In this document: in pieces, positions 1 to 8,735 of the stretch
Position numbering within the stretch: the first letter of the stretch is position 1
Layout: every line of letters begins with the position of its first letter
Source: DASSQJ01 sp963730165
GTDB taxonomy: Bacteria; Actinomycetota; Actinomycetes; Actinomycetales; Dermatophilaceae
Assembly: GCA_963730165.1 (NCBI GenBank)
Contig: CAVSQS010000005.1
Span: 310,001-374,000, forward strand
DNA length: 64,000 nt
Reading direction: 5' to 3'
Notes under the pieces: model-generated
Told to the model about the DNA's origin: nothing
Database searches by the model: none
The model's input: only the letters and a program-made list of their open reading frames with translations
Program-made: the position numbers and the translations under genes

Positions 1-368
1 TTTCCTTGCACTTGCTTGGGGAGGAATTCATGTGCGTCGTAAATGACGACACACCGGTGAGATATTTTCCACAGCGCCGCGAATAGGATCAACTCCGGAT
101 CGTGAACGTGAACTACGCTGGGCTGGATCCTTTTCAGGATGCCCCAGGCAAGCCAGGCCCCTCGCAAGACACGGTTGATCCTGGTTGCGCCCACCTGACC
201 TTCCAGCACGTGATGAGTAATGCCGTCCTGGTCTGTAAGAGGTCCGCGAGCGACAAGGTGTACGTCGTACCCCCCGTCGCGCATGGCTGCGCACTCTTTG
301 TGTCGGATCCGAACGTCATCGGGTGGATGTGCTGTGGTCACGTGAGCGACAATTGGCCGTCGGTTCAT
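1..368 (-). CDS. Glycosyltransferase family 4, N-terminal part (runs off window)
   Basis: Reading the minus strand from an ATG at 368 gives an open frame of about 122 codons that runs off the left edge. It begins MNRRPIVAHVTTAHPPDD and continues with RIRHKECAAMRDGGYDV and HVHDPELILFA. This is the usual N-terminal Rossmann half of GT-B fold, family 4 glycosyltransferases: a beta-strand start, a loop facing the acceptor, and the HVHDPE segment. The ATG overlaps the flippase stop codon as ATGA, so the two are probably translationally coupled. The donor-binding C-terminal half lies outside the window, so substrate cannot be assigned. Presumably it adds a sugar to a lipid-linked repeat unit in the cytoplasm. 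Confidence 0.85.
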   Translation of the reverse strand, partial: MNRRPIVAHVTTAHPPDDVRIRHKECAAMRDGGYDVHLVARGPLTDQDGITHHVLEGQVGATRINRVLRGAWLAWGILKRIQPSVVHVHDPELILFAALWKISHRCVVIYDAHEFLPKQVQG

Positions 369-1639
369 TCTGCTGTCTCGCCTAGAGATTTGATGGGCTG
401 CTCCCAACGGTCCAAGACAGACCGGCACAGGAGCCATTGAGCACCGTAGGTGAATGCCATGGAAACTCCAAAGACCGCCACTGCAAGGTCCGGCGAGCCA
501 TCGGCTATGATAACAACTCCCACTACGCCTGTCGTGGAAACGAAGCGCAGAACATCCCAAGTAAGCTGGAGATCGCTCCTACCGGCAAGAATCAGGGTTT
601 GGGACAGTGGCACCGCCACGAGCTGGGCACTTACGCCGAGAACCATTAGTCGAGCGAATTGTCCCGCAGGCTCCCATGCAGGTCCGAACACGAAGGAGAA
701 CAGAGCGGGCCCGCCCAAACCAACGACTAGCGCCAGACCCGCGGCAAGTACGGCTAGGCGTCTGCTCGTAGCGCCGAAGAGCGCCCGGAGTTGCCCCCCC
801 GTCCGCGCTCTCGAAGCGGCTGCAGAAACGAATACCTGTGCGACTGCAGTTCCGATTACCGTCACCGGGAGGGCCAGGGTTCTCTGCGTCAGTCCCAGCC
901 ACCCGACGACCGAAGCGGGGTATGCAGCAGAGAAGATCAACAAGGGCACCTGAGTGCCTCCCACGTTAAATAGCGCGGCAATGCTCAACCGGAAGCAGGC
1001 GCCCTTGAACTCTCGCAAGACCCTGATCGGACGACTCCCGACCCAAGCCTTAGGGCCCCCGAGGCCGGATCCGCGAAGCATGACTGCGGCGCCAGCTGCG
1101 TGGCCAACCCCAAGGCCGAGCAGCAGGCCACCAGCCCCGTGAGAACGAATACCAGCGAGGACTTGTACGGCCACGGTCAGCATGGCCCGAAGCGAGTGGC
1201 GCACACCGATAGCTCCAAATCTTGCGCGCCGGACAGCCCATTGGTTGAGGACCATAAACATGGTAGCTGCAGAAGCGACCAGAGGCGCGGCCCAAATCCA
1301 AGTTTCGACAGCGCGCATACCGAGAGATGCGTCAAATCTGCGGACGACAACTTCGGCCACAACCGAGACAACCACGCCCGCGGTTAACGCGACGAGAACG
1401 CCCGAGCGAGCCACCTCCGCTGCGTGCGTTTCATCCTCGACGATCGGGACTAACATCTCAATCCGTGCCGCCATGACCGAGGCTAAGACCGAAACAATGG
1501 CGGTGAAGGCGGTCAACACGCCGAAGGAGTCGGCGTCATAAATTCGCGTTAAGATTGGGGAACTCGCGACGATCACTATTTGGGCAACCGCAGCCCCCCC
1601 GGATATTGCCAACACGCCACGACGAAAGGAACTGGTCAC
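365..1639 (-). CDS. Polysaccharide flippase (Wzx/RfbX-like membrane protein)
   Basis: This 424-residue protein is predominantly hydrophobic, with about twelve membrane segments. It opens with the MATE/PST-superfamily pattern: a short positive N-terminus, a first helix, then PILTRIYDADSFG (the typical 'RLYxPxdFG' loop) and a second helix. Length matches Wzx-type oligosaccharide flippases, which move undecaprenyl-linked repeat units across the membrane. The GTG at 1639 is the furthest upstream start in the open frame, but the ribosome site before it is weak, so the exact start is uncertain. It is intact, unlike the sugar-nucleotide genes at 2.5-6.5 kb, and overlaps the downstream glycosyltransferase by four bases, showing an exopolysaccharide operon that extends left of the window. 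Confidence 0.85.
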   Translation of the reverse strand: MTSSFRRGVLAISGGAAVAQIVIVASSPILTRIYDADSFGVLTAFTAIVSVLASVMAARIEMLVPIVEDETHAAEVARSGVLVALTAGVVVSVVAEVVVRRFDASLGMRAVETWIWAAPLVASAATMFMVLNQWAVRRARFGAIGVRHSLRAMLTVAVQVLAGIRSHGAGGLLLGLGVGHAAGAAVMLRGSGLGGPKAWVGSRPIRVLREFKGACFRLSIAALFNVGGTQVPLLIFSAAYPASVVGWLGLTQRTLALPVTVIGTAVAQVFVSAAASRARTGGQLRALFGATSRRLAVLAAGLALVVGLGGPALFSFVFGPAWEPAGQFARLMVLGVSAQLVAVPLSQTLILAGRSDLQLTWDVLRFVSTTGVVGVVIIADGSPDLAVAVFGVSMAFTYGAQWLLCRSVLDRWEQPIKSLGETAE

Positions 1640-1810
1640 GCGTCGAGCCTCGCCGAACCGCGGCCCACGACGTCACCTGCAACTCTGCCAATCGGAGGCC
1701 TCATTGCCAGGGACCACCTCTCTGTCAGTCTCGGGGCGAGCCTAGTCGAGACTGGAGAGGCAACCGCCGGGCGGCCCGACTTCCAACCAGGGCTTGGCCC
1801 CATCAAGGAG

Positions 1811-2344
1811 TTGTCTTGACGTCAAGATGACCGCCACCACCGTGGAGCGCCGAGAACGACCATGGCCACGATCACTCCGGCGTCTACCAGGCCGTCATCG
1901 TGGCCTGCCGGGCGCACGGCGCCTTCGACCCGACGAGCATGGGCTCGGTGCCCAACGTCGGCCTCATGGCCCAGAGGCCGAGGAGTACGACAGCCACGAC
2001 AAGACCTTCGAGATGGACGCCGCGGGCCGGGTCGAGGTGGTCAACCAGGCCGGCGAGGTCCTCATGTCCCACGACGTGGAGGCCGGCGACATCTGGCGGG
2101 CCTGCCAGACCAAGGACGCCCCGATCCGCGACTGGGTCAAGCTCGCCGTCACCCGCGCGGCGGGTCGCTCAAATCGACAACCGCGGCAGCCACTTCTGGC
2201 TCGCGCGGTACTGGGCGCAAGAGCTCGCGGCGCAGACCGAGGACGCGGCCCTCGCCGCGATCTTCGCGCCGGTCGCGGAGCGGCTCGTGGCCGACTCCGA
2301 CACGATCGACGGCGAGCTCATCGCCGTCCAGGGCCAGCCGGCCG
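1811..2344 (+). pseudogene. Degenerate internal-deletion copy of icd (NADP isocitrate dehydrogenase)
   Basis: Three blocks match the intact icd gene at 14.3-16.5 kb. Bases 1811-1874 match 14268-14331 (leader palindrome, Shine-Dalgarno region, ATG and first codons). About 1876-2158 matches about 15455-15736, and 2148-2344 matches 16238-16436. By eye the two large blocks are roughly 96% identical. The join between them falls exactly on the 11-base word GTCACCCGCGC, which occurs at both 15726 and 16238 in the intact gene, so a 512-bp deletion by short direct-repeat recombination is clear. A one-base loss near 1974 also breaks the frame. No functional enzyme can be made. Homology begins three bases upstream of the 14-bp palindrome and stops abruptly at about 2344. 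Confidence 0.92.
1814..1827. promoter_or_regulatory. 14-bp perfect palindrome, copy of the icd leader operator
   Basis: TCTTGACGTCAAGA is its own reverse complement. The same 14 bases lie in the leader of the intact icd at 14271-14284. This copy belongs to the icd remnant and marks almost exactly the left edge of the duplicated DNA. The regulator is unknown. Confidence 0.6.
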
Positions 2345-2473
2345 CCGAGGAACAAGCGGGGCCGGGAAGCCCCGCGGCTGGCTGTCGGTACGCCCATTCC
2401 CTGCCGACCCGATTCGGCGGACATCGAGCGAGCATGCAAAGATCGAAAGCCGTTCGGGGTGATGGGAGGATTT

Positions 2474-3777
2474 GTGAGAGTCACTGTCGTCGGGCTGGGA
2501 AAGATCGGGCTACCGCTGGCCGTGCAGTTCGCTCGCTCCGGCTGTCGGGTCTTCGGGGCCGATGTGAATGCTGCCACGGTCCAGGCGGTGAACTCCGGCA
2601 GCGCTCCGTTCCCGGGTGAGGCCCACCTCGACGACTACCTCAGGCAAGTGGTCGACGCTGGCAGCCTGACCGCGGCTGCCAGCACTACGGAGGCCGTCGC
2701 AGGCAGCGACGTCGTCGTCGTGGTTGTCCCGCTTGTTCGTCGATGACGATGCTCGGCCCGACTTCAGCATGATGGACTCTGCGACCGAGGACATCGGTCG
2801 CGGTCTCCAGCCGGGCACACTCGTCGTCTACGAGACCACCCTCCCTGTCGGCACGACCCGGACGCGGTGGAAGCCACGACTCGAGGAGGCCTCCGGGCTG
2901 GTGGAAGGCCAGGACTTCCATCTGGTCTTCTCGCCCGAGCGCGTCCTGACGGGGCGGGTCTTCGCCGACCTGCGCGAGTACCCCAAGCTTGTGGGTGGCC
3001 TGGCCCGGAGGGCGCGGCCCGTGCGGTCGAGTTCTACGAGACCGTGCTCCAGTTCGACGAGCGGCCCGACCTCGAGCGCGGCAACGGCGTCTGGGACCTC
3101 GGCTCCGCCGAGGCGCCGAGATGGCCAAGCTCGCAGAGACCACGTACCGCGACGTCAACATCGGCCTCGCCAACCAGTTCGGCGCTTCGCGGCCGCAGGG
3201 CATCGACGTCCACCAAGTCATCGAGGCGAGCAACTCCCAGCCGTACAGCCACATCCACCGCCCGGGCATCGCGGTCGGCGGTCACTGCATCCCGGTGTAC
3301 CCGCGCCTGTACCTCTGGAACGACCCGGACGCCACGGTGGTGCGTGCCGCGCGCGAGGCCAACGCGGCGATGCCCGCCTACACCGTCGGGCTCGCCGTCG
3401 CTGCAGCCGGTGGCGACCTCACCGGCTGCGGGTGGTCGTGCTCGGCGCCGTCATACCGCGGGGGCGTCAAGGAGACGGCGTTCTCCGGGCGTCTTCGCCG
3501 ACGGTAGACGCGCTGCGTGACGCGGGTGCGCACGGTGTAGTCCACGACCCCATGTACACGCGCGATGAGCTGCGCCGACTTCGGCTGGGAGCCCTACACA
3601 CTGGGCGACCGGTCGACGTTGTCATCGTCCAGGCCGACCATGCCGAGTATCGGACCTGTCCGCGCGGCGACCTTCCCGGCGTCAGGGTCGTCGTCGATGG
3701 CCGCGGGATCCTGGACCGGGACAACGTTCCCCGGATACCCGCTTCCTGGTCGTCGGACAGGCGAGGAGCGCGTCTGA
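2474..3777 (+). pseudogene. wbpA: UDP-N-acetylglucosamine 6-dehydrogenase (WbpA-like), frameshifted
   Basis: The family is the nucleotide-sugar 6-dehydrogenases, which oxidise UDP-GlcNAc to the uronic acid with 2 NAD+. A GTG at 2474, preceded by GGGAGGA, opens VRVTVVGLGKIGLPLAVQF, the N-terminal NAD-binding Rossmann motif. Family landmarks follow in shifting frames: YETTLPVGTT and FSPERVL with ADLREYPKLVGG, then AEMAKLAETTYRDVNIGLANQ with the catalytic-domain lysine and asparagine, GIAVGGHCIPVYP (the active-site GGHCIPV cysteine), and a UDP-binding C-terminal domain ending near VVDGRGIL. At least five reading-frame changes separate these blocks (near 2730, 3000, 3115, 3430 and 3490-3560). All domains are present, so the lesions are small indels. 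The stop overlaps the next gene's ATG. Confidence 0.88.
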
Positions 3778-4380
3778 TGGCCACCCGAATCGTCGACTCT
3801 GCAGACGTTTGCCGGTGCGCCGACCATCGGAGACGGGTCCTCCGTGTGGCATCTGGCCCAGGTGCGTGAGGACGCTGTTCTGGGCGAGAACTGCATCATC
3901 GGCCGGGGCGCCTACATCGGCACCGGTGTCCGGATGGGCGACAACTGCAAGGTGCAGAACTACGCCTTGGTCTACGAGCCGGCCGTCCTCGAGGACGGTG
4001 TGTTCGTCGGCCCGGCCGTCGTCTTCACCAACGACCACTACCCGCGGGCGGTCACTCCGGATGGCCGCTCAAGCGCGGCGAGGACTGGGAACCCGTCGGG
4101 GTCACCTGCCGGGAAGGCGCCTCGATCGGGGCGCGGTCGGTGTGTGTCGCCCCGGTCACGATCGGGCGGTGGGCGCTGGTCGCCGCCGGGTCCGTCGTGA
4201 CTCGGGATGTTCCCGACTTCGCGCTCGTCGCCGGCGTCGCCGGCCCGCCGTATCGGCTGGGTGGGCCGCGCCGGGGTGCCGCTCGAGCCCGGGCCAGGAC
4301 CCGGCACTTGGCGTGTGTCCCACCACCGGCGAACGTATCACGGAACACGACGACAGTCCTCGCGGAGGACAGCCCGGTGA
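3777..4380 (+). pseudogene. wbpD: WbpD-like N-acetyltransferase (left-handed beta-helix), frameshifted
   Basis: This family acetylates the 3-amino group of UDP-2-acetamido-3-amino-glucuronate using acetyl-CoA. After ATG at 3777 the correct frame appears as APTIGDGSSVWHLAQVRED, then IIGRGAYIGTGVRMGDNC and FVGPAVVFTNDHYPR, which are hexapeptide repeats of the trimeric left-handed beta-helix. The EGASIGARSV and VTIGRWALVAAGSVVTRDVPD repeats follow in other frames. Frame changes occur near 3810, 4065, 4140 and 4240-4300. The likely end is TGA at 4378-4380, overlapping the next gene's GTG. Position between the dehydrogenase and aminotransferase supports the assignment; the exact acetyl acceptor is inferred. 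Confidence 0.85.
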
Positions 4381-5470
4381 ACGACTTCATCCCCCCGGCC
4401 AAGCCGCTCATCGGTGACGAGGAGCGCGCCGCCGTCGACCGTGTCCTGCGCAGCGGCATGCTCGCGCAGGGCCCCGAGGTGCGGCCTTCGAGCAGGAGTT
4501 CGCCGAGCACTTCGGTCTCGGTCGCGCCTGCGTGGCGGTGAACTCGGGCACCTCGGGCCTGCACTGGGCCTGCTCGCGAGCGGTGTCAGGGCCGGCGACG
4601 AGGTGATCGTCCCGTCGTTCACTTTCGCGGCGACTGCCAACTCGGTCGCGCTGACCGGCGCCACGCCGGTCTTCGCCGACATCGACGCCGACGACTTCTG
4701 CCTCTGACCCGCCGCCGTGGAGGCCGCGCATCACCGAGCGCACCGTCGGCATCATGCCGGTGCACCTCTACGGCCATCCGGCCGAGATGGCCGCGACTCA
4801 GGCGATCGCGGACGCGGCACGGCCTGAAGATCTTCGAGGATGCCGCGCAGGCGCACGGCGCCTCCCTCGACGGGACCCCCGTCGGGCTCGTTCGGCACCT
4901 TCGCCATGTTCTCGCTCTACCCGACCAAGAACATGACGTCCGGCGAAGGCGGCATGGTCTCGGTCGCCGATGCCGAGGTCGAGCGCCTCATGCGCCTACT
5001 ACCGCAACCAGGGCATGGAGCGGCAGTACCAGAACGAGGTCGTCGGCTTCAACAACCGGATGACCGACATCCACGCCGCGATCGGTCGGGTCCAGCTGAC
5101 CAAGGTCGATGCCTGGACCGCACGACGCCAGGAGAACGCGGCGTTCCTCGACCGACCATCTCGAAGGCGTCACGACGCCTCCCGTCGCTGACGGTGCGGT
5201 GCACGTCTACCACCAGTACACGGTGCGGGTTCCCGAGGACCGCGACGGCTTCGCCGCGGCCTTGCGCGAGGAGTACAGCATCGGTTCAGGCATGTTCTAC
5301 CCGATGCCGAACCACCGGCTCGGCGCCGTTCCAGTGCCGACGTCGACCTGCCCGAGACCGAGCGGGCCGCCGCGCGAGTGCCTGTCCCTGCCGGTGCACC
5401 CCTCTCTGCCCAGGGGGACCTCGAGCGCATCGTGACGGCCGTCAACACCCTCGCGAAGGCAGGTGCCTGA
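4377..5470 (+). pseudogene. wbpE: DegT/DnrJ/EryC1/StrS sugar aminotransferase (WbpE-like), frameshifted
   Basis: PLP-dependent enzymes of this family transfer an amino group from glutamate to a 3-keto nucleotide sugar. GTG at 4377 gives VNDFIPPAKPLIGDEER, the standard N-terminus. VNSGTSGLHL (cofactor phosphate site), GDEVIVPSFTFAATANS, VGIMPVHLYGHPAEM and FEDAAQAHGA follow. The Schiff-base lysine sits in SLYPTKNMTSGEGG, followed by FNNRMTDIHAAIGRVQL and YHQYTVRVPEDRDGF. All key residues remain but are spread over at least seven frame segments (breaks near 4480, 4560, 4705, 4820, 4880, 4990, 5150 and 5335). The 3' end at 5468-5470 is followed one base later by the next ATG. In UDP-GlcNAc(3NAc)A synthesis it acts after the WbpB oxidation. 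Confidence 0.88.
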
Positions 5471-5471
5471 C

Positions 5472-6458
5472 ATGGCGAACCTGCGCGCAGGACTGATCGG
5501 CCTCGGCATGATGGGCCGCCACCACGCCCGCGTGCTGGCCAGCCTCGCGGGCGTCGACCTCGTCGCCGTCGCCGACCCCGGTGGTGACGTCCACGGCGTC
5601 GTCCGGCGGCCGCCCCGTCGTGGCGACATCGAGGAGCTCATCGAGCCCGGCATCGACTACTGCATGGTGGCGGTGCCCACGGTCTTTCACGAAGAGGTCG
5701 GCCTGGCCCTGGCCGCGGCGGGGTCCACGCCCTGATCGAGAAGCCGCTGGCCCAGGACACCCCTGCGGCGACAGCGCTCGTCGAGGCGTTCGAGACGCCG
5801 GGCTGGTCGGGCGCCGTCGGCCACATCGAGCGCTACAACCCGGCACTGCAGCAGGCGCGGGCCACGGCTCGAGGCCGGCGAGCTCGGCGACGTCTACCAG
5901 GTGGCCACCCGCCGGCAGGGCCCTTTCCCCGCCCGCATCGCGGATGTCGGCGTGGTCAAGGACCTCGGCACCCACGACATCGACCTGACCGCGTGGGTGA
6001 CGCAGCAGGAGTTCACGTCCGTCGCCGCGCGCACGGCGTACCGGTCGGGCCGCGAGCACGAGGACATGGTCGCAGTCGTCGGCCAGCTGTCCGACGGAAC
6101 GGTGGCCAACCATCTCGTGAACTGGCTGTCGCCCTTGAAGGAGCGCGTCACGATCATCACCGGCGAGACGGGCGCGTTCGTGGCGGACACGCTGACTGCC
6201 GACCTGACGTTCCACGCGAACGGCTCGATCGAACACTTGGGACGCGATCGCGAACTTCCGTGGCGTGTCCGAGGGTGACGTGACTCGTTACGCGATCCCC
6301 AAGCCCGAGCCGCTGCGCGTCGAGCACGAGCAGTTCCGCGACGCGGTGCTTGGCAAGCGGACGCCGACATCGTCACGATGGCGCAGGGCCTGACCACCGT
6401 CCGGGTCGCCGAGGCCTGCATCGAATCGGCCGCCAGCGGCCAAGTCATCGCACTCTGA
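5472..6458 (+). pseudogene. wbpB: Gfo/Idh/MocA-family sugar oxidoreductase (WbpB-like), frameshifted
   Basis: The N-terminus MANLRAGLIGLGMMGRHHARV is the NAD-binding GxGxxG motif of Gfo/Idh/MocA oxidoreductases. A single missing G in a run near 5720 ends the first frame; the next frame restores ALIEKPLAQDT, the conserved EKP lysine motif. GHIERYNPAL and DLGTHDIDLTAWV with the catalytic DxGxHDxD histidine/aspartate follow. Further breaks fall near 5865, 6235 and 6360, and the C-terminus ends in EACIESAASGQVIAL. In the WbpB/WbpE pair this enzyme oxidises C3 of UDP-GlcNAcA before transamination. It is last of four tightly packed genes, so the operon would have been complete before the indels, or is complete if they are sequencing errors. 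Confidence 0.88.
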
Positions 6459-6676
6459 CGTGTTCCTCAGAACCCGGAATGCAGCCGGGACTCCTCGATA
6501 CACCGCTCGAGTACTCCCGGCGACATCCCCAGCCGAACTCGAGACCGCCTACTACGATCAAGAACGGCCCATCACGACGTTGCACTTTTCAATCCGGTAG
6601 GTCTCCCCAGTCATCGGGGATTCATTTGGTCGCTTCGCTGGACGGTGCCCCACCGGGCAATCTTGTGTCGTCGTCA

Positions 6677-7099
6677 CTACGACTTGGGGCAGATCGCTGT
6701 CAGCTCCTCGGGCGCACGGGTGGGTCCGCTCCCGCATGCCTGGCTGGTCTTCACCAGGGTCCAGGGGCCGTTGTTCGACCGCATGAAATACACCTTGGGT
6801 CCCGGCATCACCCGGGCCGCGGCCCACATATAGGGCGACCCCAGCGCGCACTGGAATTCCTGGAGCTTCGCACCCTCGGGAAGAGACGCGAGAATGGACT
6901 CCTCAGTGCACAGACCCCCGGTCTCCGAGGCGGTGGGTGACGCGGCAACCGACGCACTCGTGGGGGTACCGGACATAGCGTCTTGGGTTGCCGCTGTCGC
7001 TCCGCCCCCAGACGACGTGGCCGAGCAACCGGACAAGAATGCGGTGAGGGCGACGAAGGTTGCAAGCGCCAGCGCGCTCGCCGCGTCACGTCGAATCAT
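6677..7099 (-). CDS. Small secreted lipoprotein, function unknown
   Basis: From ATG at 7099, preceded by GAAAGG, the 140-residue product has a type II signal peptide. It starts MIRRD, has a hydrophobic helix, and a lipobox LSGC that would be diacylated after cleavage. A Ser/Thr/Ala/Gly-rich linker follows, then a compact domain of about 75 residues with four cysteines (LCTEE, FQCAL, QACGS, AICPKS) that could form two disulfides. An upstream in-frame extension exists but would bury the signal peptide, so the internal ATG is preferred. No family recognised. It lies between the sugar genes and the multicopper oxidase, on the same strand as the latter. Confidence 0.75.
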   Translation of the reverse strand: MIRRDAASALALATFVALTAFLSGCSATSSGGGATAATQDAMSGTPTSASVAASPTASETGGLCTEESILASLPEGAKLQEFQCALGSPYMWAAARVMPGPKVYFMRSNNGPWTLVKTSQACGSGPTRAPEELTAICPKS

Positions 7100-7239
7100 G
7101 CCGTTGCCTTTCAATGGGTCGTCTTGGGAATGGTAGCTAGCCCGCGAACGCGCGCTACCCGGGAGTCGATTGGGTGGGCGAGGGTGCCGCCCACCCATCG
7201 CGCCGACGCCATCAGGTGCGAATCACAGCGTCGCCGTTG

Positions 7240-8735
7240 GTGCGGACGAGGCCGACCAGACGCCAGCCCAGCCGACCGCGTTCCTCACCGCCACCTGGAA
7301 CACATACGACGTCCCCGGGGTCAGCCCCGTCACCGTCACCGACGTCGGTGCCGGACTCCCGGACACATACGTGTAGCCCGGCGCCCACGTGGCCCCACCG
7401 TCCGAGGAGCGCCGCACCGCGTACTGCAAGATCGGCGAACCACCATCATACGGCGCCGTCCACGACACATCGATCGACGTCGACGTCGCATTCGACCCCA
7501 CCACACCCGTCGCCAGACCAGGCACCGTCGCGTGCGGGGTGTAGGCAGGGCTGGTGGCCGACCAGGGACCCGTGCCCACGGCGTTCGCCGCAGCCACCCG
7601 GAACACGTACGCCGTCCCGTTGGTCAGCCCGGTCACGGTGTAGCTCGTCGCCGTCATCCCCGCCGACGGAGCAAGCGCCGTCGCCCACGTCGTGCCACCG
7701 TCACTGGAGTAGTCCACACCATAACCAGTGATCGCCGAGCCGCCGTGCTGCTGGGCGCAGACCATGTCAACGCCACCGTGCCGTTACCCGCCACACCGGA
7801 CACGTTCGTCGGCGCGGACGGCGCCGACGTCGACAGCGTGCTCACCGGGGCGGACGAGGCCGACCAGACGCCAGCCCAGCCGACCGCGTTCCGCGCCGCC
7901 ACCTGGAACACGTACGACGTCCCCGGGGTCAGCCCCGTCACCGTCACCGACGTCGGGCCGGACTCCCGGACACGTACGTGTAACCCGGCGCCCACGTGGC
8001 CCCACCGTCCGAGGACCGCCGCACCGCATACTGCATGATCGGCGAACCACCATCAACGGAGCGCGTCCACGACACATCGATCGACGTCGACGTCGCATTC
8101 GACCCCACCACACCCGTCGCCGACCAGGCACCGTCGCGTGCGGGGTGTAGGCAGGGCTGGTGGCCGACCAGGGACCCGTGCCCAATGGCGTTCGCCGCGG
8201 CCACCCGGAACACGTACGCCGTCCCGTTGGTCAGCCCAGTCACGGTGTAGCTCGTCGCCGTCATCCCCGCCGACGGAGCAAGCGCCGTCGTCCACGTCGC
8301 GCCACCGTCACTGGAGTAGTCCACGCCATAGCCAGTGATCGCCGAGCCGCCGTGTCGCTGGGCGCAGACCACGTCAACGCCACCGTGCCGTTGCCCGCCA
8401 CGCCGGACACATTCGTCGGCGCGGACGGCGCCGTCGACAGCGTGCTCACGCGGGGCTGACGAGGCCGACCACACGCCAGCCCAGCCGACCGCGTTCCGCG
8501 CCGCCACCTGGAACACGTACGACGTCCCCGGGGTCAGCCCCGTCACCGTCGCCGACGTCGCCGGCCGGACTCCCGGACACGTACGTGTAGCCCGGCGCCC
8601 ACGTGGCCCCACCGTCCGAAGACCGCCGCACCGCGTACTGCGGGATCGGCGAACCACCATCATCTACGGCGCCGTCCACGACACATCGATCGACGTCGAC
8701 GTCGCATTCGACCCCACCACACCCGTCACCCGACC
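7240..8735 (-). repeat. About 605-bp tandem DNA repeat encoding paired fibronectin III domains
   Basis: The block beginning GAGGCCGACCAGACGCCAGC recurs at 7249, 7857 and (one mismatch) 8461, giving a period of 604-608 bp and about 2.5 copies. Each full copy encodes two different FnIII modules: one contains VTGLTPGTSYVFQV, the other VTGLTNGTAYVFRV. Copies are nearly identical, differing mainly by 1-3 base indels, for example CATCATACGG, CATCAACGGA and CATCATCTACGG at equivalent places. Such similarity favours unequal recombination in the cell and also misassembly. Confidence 0.88.

Noticed and set aside
1580..1819. Plus-strand frames upstream of the icd remnant
   Set aside because: They lie opposite the flippase 5' end and leader, have biased composition and no domain.
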